DNA of 51,088 nt, taken from positions 1 to 51,088 of the forward strand of contig CAICTM010000724.1 of NCBI GenBank assembly GCA_903772945.1. The letters are read 5' to 3'. This document shows positions 32,742-42,425 of this stretch, in pieces (the first letter of the stretch is position 1; each line of letters starts with the position of its first letter). A program made the position numbers and the translations under genes. The DNA comes from Seminavis robusta. Lineage: Eukaryota > Bacillariophyta > Bacillariophyceae > Naviculales > Naviculaceae. The notes below the pieces were generated by a model. It had not been told where the DNA came from and did not search any database. It was given only the letters and a program-made list of their open reading frames with translations.

Positions 32742-34548
32742 TTACTGTTTCTCCTCACTAATAACGAGCGGTGGAGCTTCCGTCATTGGTTTCTTCTTCT
32801 TGTCACTCGCAAAGACGTCCTCTGTCTTGTTGCTGCTTACTGGTGTAGTAGGCACTTTCATTTGTTTCTTTGGTGTGTTTTCGTTGTCCTTGTCATTGTC
32901 TGTCATTTCGGTTTTGGCATCCCTGCTGCCACTCTTCATCATTCTCCTCGCGAATACAATAGGGAACACGAGCATTCTCAATGGCAACAAGAGAATGGCC
33001 AGAACAGTCCGAAGGATAAACCAGCGTAACAAAAATGCCATGAAGATGAGCAAACCGTACATGACCTGTGTTAGAAACTCGGTAGGATTCCCACATGCCT
33101 CTTCGACGGCCTGCGTCATGCGTGTGTGATGATTGATCAAAAGCTCTCTTGCCTTTTTGTTGTGTAACTGTTGTCGCGCCATGGGACATGCCTCTTGGAC
33201 AAAAATTTGGCGTGTCTTGGAAAATGCCGTTTCGGCGACTTGTTGATGCAATTCGATCAATCGTTGGGTGGCCTTTTCGAGTGGTCGTAGCATGGGTCGC
33301 AATACGGGCATGGCCACTTGTTTGACTTTTTGATATTCGCTAGTGACCATATCTACTTTGGCTTGTACTTTGTACTTTTCGTAGAGTGGGGTGAAGAATA
33401 GCTCGAGTTCCTTTTCGGCCGATTGGCAAAAGTATTTGACTTCGTCCTTGAACAACGACCACGACGTTTTGTGCTCCAATGACGCAATTTTCTGTTCCAA
33501 CCAGAGAACGAAACAGAAAGAACGAAAACAAAACGAATGAGTACAAAACAAACCACAAAAGGAATGTGAACAGTGTGTCGTCAAGTCCATTTTCGTTTCG
33601 TGTATCATATCGTCTTACCTGCAAGGCTCGCTCATGGTCTTGTTGCAGTGACTGGTGCGCCTTTTGCGATTTGGAGAGTGCCTTGTCGCATGTATTAGCT
33701 GTTTTGGTGAGTGTTTCTATTTGACTGTTCAATTCTGTCTGAATCTTTTGGAGTGTGTGCTTGGCACCTTTTTCCGCGGCATCTAGTATTGCTTTGTGTT
33801 TTTGTTGCATGGATTGAATGGCTTGTTCATGTTCCTTCTGTGTGGTTTGGAGACTAGCCTGTGAGGATTGTCTTTCCAAGAGTCTCTCTCTGGTTTGTCC
33901 TTCCAACTGTTTTTGTATTTCTTGTGTTTCAGATTCATGTTCATTTTTTAGTTTTTGGATTTTGTCCAAATGCTGTGCTTCCAATTCTTGGAGAGTGGAT
34001 TGATGAGCTTCTTCCAATAGCTGTACTTGAGTCTTGTGCTCTTCGTTCAGTCCTTCCATGGCGGCCAGAGTCTCATTAAGAGTCCCTTGAATGGTGTCCA
34101 GGTGAACCTCACTGTCGTGTTTGGCCAGTATCAATTTTTCGTTGCATCGTTCATCGGCAGTTTCAATGTCGTTCATTTGAATGTCCACTTTCTTGACCAA
34201 GTAGTCCACATCACTTCTGGCAGTTGCTCGGTGTTCTCGACAAATCGTAAGCGCTTCTTCGGCTGCTTCCTTTTGTTCACCCAAAATCACCACCGATTGC
34301 GCCAATTGTCGATCACACGCCGTCTTGTAACTCAACACTTCATTCGCTTTGCTTTCGGGATCGGCTGATGCGTCTTCAGTCTCCAACGACGCTGCCACTT
34401 GACGACCCCGTCGCTTGAAGAGTTTGCCCAAATCCAATCCATCACTACTAGTAGTAGTCACAAGCAACAGTAGCAAAAGCGACCACACTGATCTTCTTCG
34501 TCTCTTCACCGCTGCCAACAACACCATCTTTCTTGCTTCGCCCAACAA
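32742..34548 (-). CDS. Coiled-coil membrane protein, signal anchor plus C-terminal hairpin
   Basis: Two exons, 34548-33619 and 33491-32742, joined in phase 0 over a 127-nt intron (gtaaga...gaacag); about 559 residues. The N-terminus has RRRRSVWSLLLLLLVTTTSS, a signal peptide or signal anchor; the second Met (residue 8) could also start it. Residues 60-330 are an almost continuous coiled coil rich in Glu, Gln, Lys and His (NEEHKTQVQLLEEAHQSTLQ and similar heptads). After the splice a helical region (FKDEVKYFCQSAEKELELFF) leads to a long hydrophobic hairpin at about 450-491 (VMYGLLIFMAFLLRW and LLLPLRMLVFPIVFA), then a charged Lys/Asp tail. The topology suggests an ER or plastid-envelope protein with a lumenal coiled coil and a membrane-returning end. 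No family was recognised. Confidence 0.75.
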
Positions 34549-35500
34549 AACAAATCCAAAGTTTCAAAAAATGATTGTTTGCAGGCGTCTTGAAGTTCGT
34601 GTCATTGGATGTTGGTGATTTGGAGGCCCGCGCCAAAACAATCGAGTCATGGATACTTCAGGACTCAAATGATGACGTATGCAAAACATTCAATATTTTG
34701 TCCAAACCAATGACAATGACTGGCAGCTGCCAGCTACCGTAGCTCTACGCACTCAGTACCGGTACCGCGGTTGTACCAGTACGCTTCTATGTAGAAAGGC
34801 CTAAATGACCAAAACATTGTCCGAAAATTTATACGGCTCATTGTTCTCAGTGACTGTTCTCTACATCTTGTTCTTGGGACCTGGTGCGTTAATTGCATGA
34901 AGCTGTAGACTCTAAGTACCGGGGTACTACTTCGTCTATAGTGACTGTATTTACGCAAAGCTGCTCCTCATTTTCTTTTCACTCCACAGCACAAAAATAT
35001 GGCGATGGGAGCCAAATTCCAAAAAGATTACTGAGTACATGTAATGGATTTAAAGCAACATTAAATTTTAATGAAAAAGTTTTTTAAGGTTGATTCACGA
35101 CTCACGATTAAAGAAAAATGACGTTAGTGGATTTATCAAATTGCGAAAGAACGATTAAAGGGGAAGATTGGTTGGACTCCTTGCTTCCTGCAATAAGTAC
35201 AGTAATATTATTAGTAGAAAAATCAATTAGCTGCGATTTAGGGGATATTTTTGGACGATTAAGTGACGAAATATGCCTTAAGGAACATAGCAAAGTGTCA
35301 ATCTCGGCGTTCTTCTCTGGCCAGTCACAAAAGCCTCCCAATAGCTCTCCCAATTCCCAATCAACACCGTTCTTTACCCAGTGTCGCCGGTGCCACATAC
35401 CACACACTATTCTATTCCACTTCCCACACCAACGCCAACACACAAAGCACTCAAGCTACTGTAACAGGACGTCGTTTTTTATCAATTAGTAGGTGTTACC
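34549..35500. other. Divergent intergenic region
   Basis: Upstream DNA of the coiled-coil gene (left) and the CRAL-TRIO-like gene (right). Overlapping frames of up to 123 codons at 35108-35489 on both strands have no domain, and their 3' part probably belongs to the leader of the next gene. AT-rich near 35040-35120. Confidence 0.4.
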
Positions 35501-36433
35501 ATGAACTTTGCTGCCTCTGCAACGAGCACTACTATTGCTGGCACTGCAGGTACCTCTGATGCGAACGAATTGAGTGAATTTGAGTTGGAGTGGGCGTGGG
35601 AAATCAAGGAAGCGATCGACCGAGACGAGGAGTTGAATCCCATTTCCGACTATGAAGTGGCCCAATTGGCTATTGTGACGTTGGGCCAACAGGAAGACCT
35701 TTACAGTATTCGAGAACGAGTGTTGGCCTTACAGTGTCTACGACAAGAACACAAGTTGACGGAGACACCTCAAGAAGGCGTCGAATTGATGCGACAATTG
35801 ACCTGTCAACAACAACCCGGTCACATTCTGGCGTTTGATCTGGCTCAGAATCAGTCTCACTATATTGGCGTCTTTGACTTTGCCCGAAACAAGCCTTCTG
35901 CAGTACAGACCGACAAAGACTGGCGGGTCTACTTGGGCGGATACTACTATCTCTTGAATGCGGCCAATTCCAACTTGACTACCATTCGAAACGGATTCAC
36001 GTCTATTGTGGAATGCGACGGAATGGGATATCACTCCTTCAGTCACTCCATGCAACAACGATGGGCCACGGAACTGGGAATGCACTTTCCGATTGAAACC
36101 AAAGAATCCAAATGGTTCCATACTCCCACGGCCGCCAATATCATGTGTTCCTTTGTCAAGCCGTGGATGAGCTCTCGCAAGGCACGATGGGATCGCATAC
36201 AGTTGGGATGCCAGTTGGACTCGTGGGAAGGACGCATCGATTCACTCATCAATTTACCGACGCCACAGGTTGCACAACAAAAGCTACTACACAATCTACA
36301 CCTGGCACTCATGGAACGATATCACAATCAGGCCACCTTTCGCTTGCCCGACAAACCCATCGAAGAATACGACCACGAGAATGGAAACAGCAGTTCCATG
36401 ATGATGGATGTGGAGCAAATAATAGAGGACTAG
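35501..36433 (+). CDS. CRAL-TRIO-like domain protein
   Basis: 310 residues, single exon. After a short Ala/Thr leader there is an acidic helix (ELSEFELEWAWEIKEAIDRD), a helical N-lobe (ERVLALQCLRQEHKLTETPQ) and a lipid-binding-like core: PGHILAFDLAQNQSHYIGVF, the Tyr-rich segment YLGGYYYLLNAANSNLTTIR, then FTSIVECDGMGYHSFSH, FPIETKESKWFHTPTAANIM and CSFVKPWMSSRKARW. The order of an early helix bundle, a beta strand with D(F/Y)A, an IxxC(D/E)GMG turn and a late TPxxxNIxxSxxKPxMS motif matches Sec14-type CRAL-TRIO proteins. I therefore infer binding and exchange of a small lipid between membranes; the ligand is unknown. The C-terminal 40 residues are acidic and Met-rich. It could be a divergent relative with no lipid ligand. 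Confidence 0.6.
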   Translation: MNFAASATSTTIAGTAGTSDANELSEFELEWAWEIKEAIDRDEELNPISDYEVAQLAIVTLGQQEDLYSIRERVLALQCLRQEHKLTETPQEGVELMRQLTCQQQPGHILAFDLAQNQSHYIGVFDFARNKPSAVQTDKDWRVYLGGYYYLLNAANSNLTTIRNGFTSIVECDGMGYHSFSHSMQQRWATELGMHFPIETKESKWFHTPTAANIMCSFVKPWMSSRKARWDRIQLGCQLDSWEGRIDSLINLPTPQVAQQKLLHNLHLALMERYHNQATFRLPDKPIEEYDHENGNSSSMMMDVEQIIED

Positions 36434-36962
36434 CTCGTAAAAACAACATCAACAACAACAACAACAACAACCAAATACAAAGTGACACTGCCAGTCCAAG
36501 TGGCGGCCATTCCGGTACAGAAATACAGAAGATATCAGCAACAACTCGTACCGGTATCACAGTCGGCACGGTTTCGCTCACTGTCAAATTAGGCGGCGTA
36601 TCGCCGTATACACGGTACCATGTTCCGTAGCCATTGGATCGCTCGCGTCGTGGTTTTCTCCTCCGCTCGGTATTATAGAATCTTTGCATACATCTTCCAC
36701 ATGTCTACCGTATCAGTCAATCTACTCTTGCTGGAATGTACGATGCTTCGAAATGGACCAACATTGGATCGACTACCACACAGAACCATGGTGAACCAAA
36801 AGTAGTTTGCGAGATTTGCCCCTGTGGATAGGAATCGAACTTTTGTTGTTGGCTTGCCACAAACAACATGGTTCTGGTACTACATGCTAAAATATTAGGA
36901 ACCAGGCAGCAACAACGAACTCTCAAAGCACCTGATACCTACAGCACAAAGTACCACCAGAC
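36434..36962. other. Intergenic, no gene seen
   Basis: 3' flank of the CRAL-TRIO-like gene with an aac-repeat tract (36441-36470) and ACCGGTA words. A sequence resembling a tRNA T-loop on the minus strand near 36827 does not form a stem. Confidence 0.4.
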
Positions 36963-37195
36963 ACATACATGAGAATGGGCCCATTTTGTTTCGGGAACTT
37001 GGTAGGATCCGTTTCCCATAGGTAGAGTCAATCTGCATTGAAAGCAGTTGACCAGTGCTTGACGGCTCCCTTGTTGAATCCCTTTTCTTGCAATATGTTC
37101 TGGTTGGAATCGTTGGAGCCACCACTGATGATGCTTCAGAGTGGAAGCGGCGGAGTTGCTCCCATGAGACCCAAGCATGGTGCACTCTGAATGAG
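36963..37195 (-). pseudogene. Inverted, decayed fragment of the GT4 glycosyltransferase gene
   Basis: Read on the minus strand, this stretch parallels the middle of the intact gene at about 38735-38970. Shared blocks include gcttgggtctcatgggagca, a ttccactctgaagc-like block, ttgcaagaaaag, gtcaagcactggtca and agttcccgaaacaaaatggg, with scattered substitutions and small deletions between them. Translation gives AWVSWEQLRRFHSEASSVVA before the frame breaks. The flanking gaatcgaatcttca words also recur upstream of the intact gene at about 38190. It is a partial, opposite-strand duplicate 1.2 kb from its source, without start, stop or active-site region. Confidence 0.8.
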
Positions 37196-38330
37196 TGACC
37201 GTCAAGTGGTCGCAAAACACCAAGGGTTGCACGTAGGTCTCGTGTATTCGAATCGAATCTGCGACCAAAATCGAATCTTCAAATCTTCACCCAACGAATC
37301 GAATCAGAACTCGCATCTTTCGTCACGGAATTGAATCTCTGCAATGCCGGTTGCGCCAACCTAACAATCAACGCATGCTCCAGCTAGCTAGCTGGCTCTA
37401 GCTAGCTTCTCCATCAGCAAGCTGCGGCATTGGCTTCAGCACCGGACCGGTATGGATGATAGTACAACAGTCACTATTTGCTAAAATCGTATGACAATTT
37501 ACCAGTACTAACTGATTCGATTCGCTGATGAGAGCCTTCGTTGTTGGATTGATGTTAGCGTCCGTTGGCTCCTGGACTTCACTCCTCAACCAAGATTCAA
37601 TGGACTAATGGATAGATAGCGCAGATTCTAACCTTCTTGCTTCGTGCAGAGCGTGTGGATCAATCGTCATTTTAGGTTGGACCTGTCGGATTGGTTTCGA
37701 GGGCGGCGGGCGCCCTGTTTCGAGACCGTAGTCTACGTGTACTACCTGGTGCAATCGTTAGCTAATCAATGTTGAGTGTGCTGGGCAGGGTGGAACAGTG
37801 TTCAGAGACGTGATCAATTGAAACGACGGCCAATGTAATCAAGCAAACTGGTAGCGGTTAGTCCCGCTGGTCTTTATTCTTGCCTCCGATGACATTCCAA
37901 ACCGCGCTAGTCTAGTAGTGAATGTCACACTACTCCCCTTAGGTTCTAGCTAGCTATTCAGAGTAGAGTGGCCATCACGACGAGACGAGAGCGATGCAGC
38001 TTGAGATGTTGAGTAACAGTTTGGTGTTTGGGCAACCATCAAAGTCGTTCTTGCCTGTTTGGTGGCCTCTTGCACCCCGCACGCACGCTCGGCCAAAACA
38101 GGCACGCCAAGTTTCTGTTGAAGTCACACCCTGAAAGGGCAAGTGTGGGTCAATCCTGAAATTCCTACCCTACCGTACCGTCGTCACCAGAATCGAATCG
38201 AATCTTCAATGGGCATTCTGGCACGGTTTCCAACTTTCCAACCAGCACCCGACACGAGAGAACCCCAGCAAGAAGGTGCTCGAAGTCCAATTGAGCAAGT
38301 CGTTCCAACAAAAATATCAAAGTTTCCGCC
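37196..38330. other. Intergenic, upstream of GT4 gene
   Basis: Contains CTAG tracts (about 37382-37406) and repeated gaatcgaatc words near 37250-37310 and 38189-38205. No gene was recognised. Confidence 0.4.
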
Positions 38331-39650
38331 ATGACTCAACCGAAAATTCAAAAGTCGACCATGATGAAGAATGCGACCAATACCAAACGAAGGATCCTCA
38401 TTGTGAGTGATGTAGCAGTGACATTGAGTGGAGTTGCCACGGCGCTTGGAAATACCGAACGAATCCTGTCCAAGTGGGGTCATGAAGTTCTCTATGTGAC
38501 ACCCACCACTTTGGATCTCTGGACCATTCCACTGATCGGGGTTGACAATGGTTTCAAACTGGCATTCCCTTATCCTCATTCGAGCAAGATTGAGCGGGTC
38601 ATTGATGAGTTCAACCCTGACTGTGTTCATGTCTCCACGGAAGCATCGTTGGGGAAATTTGTCAGAACCCTCTGCCTCAAGAAAGGATGGCGGTTCTCCA
38701 CGGCATTCCACACGATGAGCGCCGAGTTCTTGGAGTGTACCATTGGAATACCTGCTTGGGTCTCATGGGAGCAGCTGCGTCAGTTCCACAGTGAATCTGC
38801 ATCTGTAATGGCTCCCACTCAGTCTGTGAGGGGCATCTTGCAAGAAAAAGGATGGGACCATGGAACCCTCAAGCACTGGTCACGAGGTGTCAATGCAGAA
38901 CTCTTCTACCCACGGGAAAAGGATCCTGTCAAGTTCCCGAAACAAAATGGACCCATTCTCATGTATGTGGGCCGTGTCTCTGTGGAAAAAGGCATTGAAG
39001 AGTTCCTCAAGCTCCCCATCCAAAAGGGAACCAAATATGTGGTGGGGGATGGAATGCAACGCCAATATTTGGAGAAGAAATTCCCCAGTGTCATCTTTCT
39101 AGGATACATCAAGGGAGATGACCTGGCAACAGCCTACTCCAATGCAGATGTTATTGTCTTCCCCAGCAAGACAGATACCTTTGGCAACACCATTACAGAG
39201 GCGTTGGCCTGCGGGACTCCTGTGGCAGCTTTCCCGGCCCCTGGTCCTCTTGACACAATTGGGAACAAGAAGGAAGTAGGATCTGTCAATGAGGATCTAG
39301 CCCAAGCCATTGAGGATGCATTGACGCATGGGGATTCAGAGATCTGTGCAAAGTATGTGCGCGAGAACTACACCTGGGAAATTGCCACTCAGCAGTTCTT
39401 GGACAATTTGGTGTTCCGTCACAATCCCAAGGGACATGCTCTTGAAGGAGTTCACAAGAAAACTGATGGTGATGTTGAGTGTTTGGCACAGGAAAGTGAG
39501 AGCATGCTTCTAGTATCCTCGATCATGTCTCTGGGAGCTGTTATCTTTGAGGGTCTCCTGCTGATTACGTATGTGTTTCTGCGATGCCTCCGGTTGGTGC
39601 CAAGTTACACCTTGAAACTCCTCTTCCGCAACCTCCAAAGGGACGAATGA
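38331..39650 (+). CDS. GT4-family glycosyltransferase, bacterial type, membrane-anchored
   Basis: 439 residues, single exon. It reads as a two-lobed GT-B glycosyltransferase of family 4. N-lobe: ILIVSDVAVTLSGVATALGN with the Gly-rich turn, then PDCVHVSTEASLGKF and STAFHTMSAEFLE. Then APTQSVRGILQEKGW, the linker WSRGVNAELFYP, MYVGRVSVEKGIEEFLKLPI with the phosphate-binding Lys, VVGDGMQRQYLEKKFP, and FPSKTDTFGNTITEALACGT, which is the E-x7-E motif in its D-x7-E form, followed by PVAAFPAPGPLD. The order matches bacterial mannosyl-/lipid-linked glycosyltransferases of the MgtA type and is related to plant SQD2. Donor and acceptor cannot be read. A C-terminal hydrophobic stretch (MLLVSSIMSLGAVIFEGLLL) probably anchors it in a membrane. 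An ATG 11 codons further in is also possible. A decayed partial copy lies upstream in reverse orientation. Confidence 0.85.
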   Translation: MTQPKIQKSTMMKNATNTKRRILIVSDVAVTLSGVATALGNTERILSKWGHEVLYVTPTTLDLWTIPLIGVDNGFKLAFPYPHSSKIERVIDEFNPDCVHVSTEASLGKFVRTLCLKKGWRFSTAFHTMSAEFLECTIGIPAWVSWEQLRQFHSESASVMAPTQSVRGILQEKGWDHGTLKHWSRGVNAELFYPREKDPVKFPKQNGPILMYVGRVSVEKGIEEFLKLPIQKGTKYVVGDGMQRQYLEKKFPSVIFLGYIKGDDLATAYSNADVIVFPSKTDTFGNTITEALACGTPVAAFPAPGPLDTIGNKKEVGSVNEDLAQAIEDALTHGDSEICAKYVRENYTWEIATQQFLDNLVFRHNPKGHALEGVHKKTDGDVECLAQESESMLLVSSIMSLGAVIFEGLLLITYVFLRCLRLVPSYTLKLLFRNLQRDE

Positions 39651-40208
39651 GCTGATTGGGCCAGCAAAGGAGCAAAGTGATTTAGAGTTGTGATGTTGAT
39701 GTTTGTGCTTGTTTCGGTGGCGTGCATGTGTGTGTTGATGGACTTGACGTACAGTAAGCGTGTTTAGCAAGTAGAAGCATGTACTACAATTGTCTTTGGC
39801 CTGTGTGGCGGCGTGGCACTCTGCTGGTTCTCTGTGTCAGTTTTCAGCTCTTGCGAGATACGGTAGGTAGGCTGAATTGGCTTAGGCGGCATTGTTTGTG
39901 AAACCGAGGTGCGTTCTCTAGAAGGCTTGGACTGGCAGGTGGCAATGTGCGATCGTGCCCCTGCCTGTCTTCGGTTGGGACTGTTTTCGCTGGACTTTCT
40001 CCGGTACTGTATCGTGGGGGTTGACTCTGATCCGAGCACAGCGTGGGGATCTACCCACAAAGCTGTTGGTTTCAATCTTGCCTTTGGTACCATCAGCGTG
40101 GAAACGGAAGTTATTGCTGTGTGGTAGAACAAAACGTTCTTCATAAATACGATTTCACTTCGTCTCATCATAACCAAACTATCGAAGAACGAACAGTTCG
40201 AGGGGACC
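39651..40208. other. Intergenic, no gene seen
   Basis: 3' flank of the GT4 gene and 5' leader of the next plus-strand gene. A 174-codon minus-strand frame (39764-40288) has no domain, and its start overlaps the next gene antisense. Confidence 0.4.
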
Positions 40209-41276
40209 ATGGCGGAACCAAGCGTGAACGAGATGCTAGCCGACTTTGCGGTGGACTTTGAGAGCAAGCTGAAGACAAACAACCTCAAGCAAAAGGAAGA
40301 TGAGTTATCACTGGTGATTGACTATTCTTCAAAGATTGAAGCCAGTTACAACGAACGCTTCGAAAAGCAAGTGATGTGCAATACCAAAGGTGACCCTGAG
40401 GCGGTGGATTGTGCACGAAGCATCAAGGCATTCTGTGATGCCCAGGCAAAGAAGACCGCCAGGTACGAACCGCACAGTAAATTGACATGTTCCTCGCTGC
40501 CAAGATCTCACGGGCTGAGGCTCACTTATTGTTTCCCTGCAATTCTCAGCCTTGAACACGCTCGGCAAACTCTTCCCAAAGAAATCAAGGCGATCAAGCT
40601 CGAACTCGGCATCCCTGACAAAGAAGAGCCACCGGAACGCAGGACTCACTTTCGTCGTCCTCAATGGGGCTCTACTGGATTTCGTAGGTCCGGCCCAGAG
40701 CCGACGACCGGCACAGACGATGATGACCTCATAGAAATGGAAAAGGACATTGTGTGCATGGAAGAATGCGTCAGGGAGTGCAAAATTGCGTTTTTAGAGC
40801 ACGGAGAACCAAATATAACTTCATTGGACGCGTTGCTAGATGAACTGGAAGGCGTGCAGGTGAGAGATTGCTTATTCAAGAGACGAAGCCCAAAAAAGCG
40901 GGCAACAAACCATGGTCAACCGGCATTCTAATATTGCTTCGTTTCATGTTGCAAGGACGCATTGATGGAGAGTATCTCCTCGGACTATCCCGAACACTCC
41001 GACAAAGGCAAGACGCTTTTCAAGGCCAGCCAGAACGTGTGGCGGCAGGTATGGGACCTGGCCAAGCTGATGAACGAGGCAGCGTTCCGGTAAGTTCTTC
41101 TCGTGTCATACATACTACTTGCAAGGTCCTTTGCATCTAACCTTGCGCAATGTGCCTCCCTATCGCTACCATGATAAGCCTTTTGAAAGAATCGGAGGCT
41201 CAGGACCCTTGCATTGGCCGTACAAGCCTTCGCTGAACAACAGGAGCAACCAAGCGTAAAGCCAATAGTGAAATGA
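40209..41276 (+). CDS. Four-exon small helical hypothetical protein
   Basis: Not recognised. I infer exons 40209-40462, 40550-40859, 40956-41089 and 41204-41276, giving 256 residues. All three introns (87, 96 and 114 nt; gtacga/ctcag, gtgaga/gcaag, gtaagt/ctcag) join in phase. The first is a multiple of three without a stop, so an unspliced product would carry 29 extra residues. Skipping the second splice ends the protein at 40931 with a basic, unlikely-looking tail; splicing instead gives YPEHSDKGKTLFKASQNVWR and a final ALAVQAFAEQQEQPSVKPIV. The product is acidic-basic mixed and helical throughout (KEDELSLVIDYSSKIEASYN, EMEKDIVCMEECVRECKIAF), with a short Pro/Arg-rich disordered stretch (about residues 120-150). 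No membrane segment or catalytic motif. It resembles a coiled-coil adaptor; no role is assigned. Confidence 0.6.
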
Positions 41277-41507
41277 ACCGAACTATTCACATAGCTTGCA
41301 CAAGCGTTCTACCTGTATCATTGATAGTTACTGGTGCGGTAGCTGTGACGAGGCAGTCCGGCACGAGAGAGATGATCTCGGAGCTAATAATTGACGCCTT
41401 CTTCTTCAGCCACTAGTAGCACAATGAGAGTTATGGCCTCGAATGAATATTGTCTGTTCAAGTTCTCAGGTGACATTCGAGTTGAACCCAAGATGCTGCT
41501 GCAGTAT

Positions 41508-42425
41508 TCAACTCGCATCCTGAAAGGCATTCAAATCGGTCAGGTCCAATGGGGTGGCATCAAGCAAAAGAGCACCTGTGACACTTTTCTTCAGATCAAC
41601 ACAGAACCCTTGTCCAAAAACGAACGCGCCTTTTCCACCGAAGTGTTCGTTGAAACGTTGGGCCATTGCCTGTAACTTGCCATTTGGAAGCTTGCTGTTG
41701 TGCGCATACATGGCAGACGCGTAGAACAGCTTGGCATCGATCTGCACATCGTAAATAAGCTCCTGTGGACAGTTCGTTTTGTTCAGTTGGGTTCTGAGTG
41801 GGATTCTTGCATTTAAAGGTTGCAGGTAGCCAGACGTTGTCAGTGCACGTACCATGTGAGACGAGAATGGACGTAGAGAGTGCAATTGTAGGTATTGTTG
41901 ACTGACTACCGTATGCGCTGTAGATCGGCTCTTCCGCCCCAAACTTACCCATTTCACGAGATGGCCATTGATGGAAACTGGGCGGGTGAAGAGGATATCT
42001 GGAGTGGGCCCTCGGCGACGGCGCCCTGCCTTCATCTCTGCGAGTAGTTCAGCCTCTGTAAGAAAGACATCTTGATATCCCACTGTCGTTGTCCGCAGGT
42101 AAGCCTCGACTGCTTTCTCGAACAATGTTGCGGCCTGCTGCTGCCCCTTTGCCCCGCCCATGCTAGAAGAATGGGTCACACGCCCCATACCTCCCTTGAA
42201 GGATCGCAGCATGGTCCGGCGGAGACTTAGCGCTTGGTGCATCGTCATGCCATGCCTGGCACAGGCAGCGGCAATCTCTTCCTTCCGATGCCGTGGGAGA
42301 TCTCTGCCCCTCCCCCACTCTCCTCGTCTGTGGAGAAACTGACTCACCTTTGTTTCACATTTCTTCGATGCAACTTTCATGTTGCAAGGCCAGTCAATCT
42401 CAATTGCTCTTGAAGAGGAGTCCAT
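41508..42425 (-). CDS. CDIN1 (C15orf41)-like PD-(D/E)xK nuclease
   Basis: Two exons, 42425-41949 and 41762-41508, joined in phase 0 over a 186-nt intron (gtaagt...cacag); about 243 residues. The N-terminal half is helical and basic (HRKEEIAAACARHGMTMHQA, AATLFEKAVEAYLRTTTVGY). The C-terminal half shows the signature of CDAN1-interacting nuclease 1: GPTPDILFTRPVSINGHLVK with the first acidic residue, and, only after splicing, YDVQIDAKLFYASAM with the D-x-K pair, then FNEHFGGKGAFVFGQGFC in place of the usual FGPGLVIYWFGF. Together these form a PD-(D/E)xK core. In animals the protein binds codanin-1 and affects histone supply and erythropoiesis; the algal role is unknown, presumably nuclear. Without the splice the key DAK motif would sit after a nonsense-like 62-residue insert. 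Confidence 0.75.
   Translation of the reverse strand: MDSSSRAIEIDWPCNMKVASKKCETKVSQFLHRRGEWGRGRDLPRHRKEEIAAACARHGMTMHQALSLRRTMLRSFKGGMGRVTHSSSMGGAKGQQQAATLFEKAVEAYLRTTTVGYQDVFLTEAELLAEMKAGRRRRGPTPDILFTRPVSINGHLVKWVSLGRKSRSTAHTVVSQQYLQLHSLRPFSSHMVRALTTSGYLQPLNARIPLRTQLNKTNCPQELIYDVQIDAKLFYASAMYAHNSKLPNGKLQAMAQRFNEHFGGKGAFVFGQGFCVDLKKSVTGALLLDATPLDLTDLNAFQDAS

Noticed and set aside
35108..35489. Overlapping frames on both strands (111 and 123 codons)
   Set aside because: No domain on either strand, and they lie in the presumed promoter/leader between two divergent genes.
36820..36860. Minus-strand gttcgattcc resembling a tRNA T-loop
   Set aside because: The flanking bases do not form the five-pair T stem, and no matching acceptor, D or anticodon arm is found.
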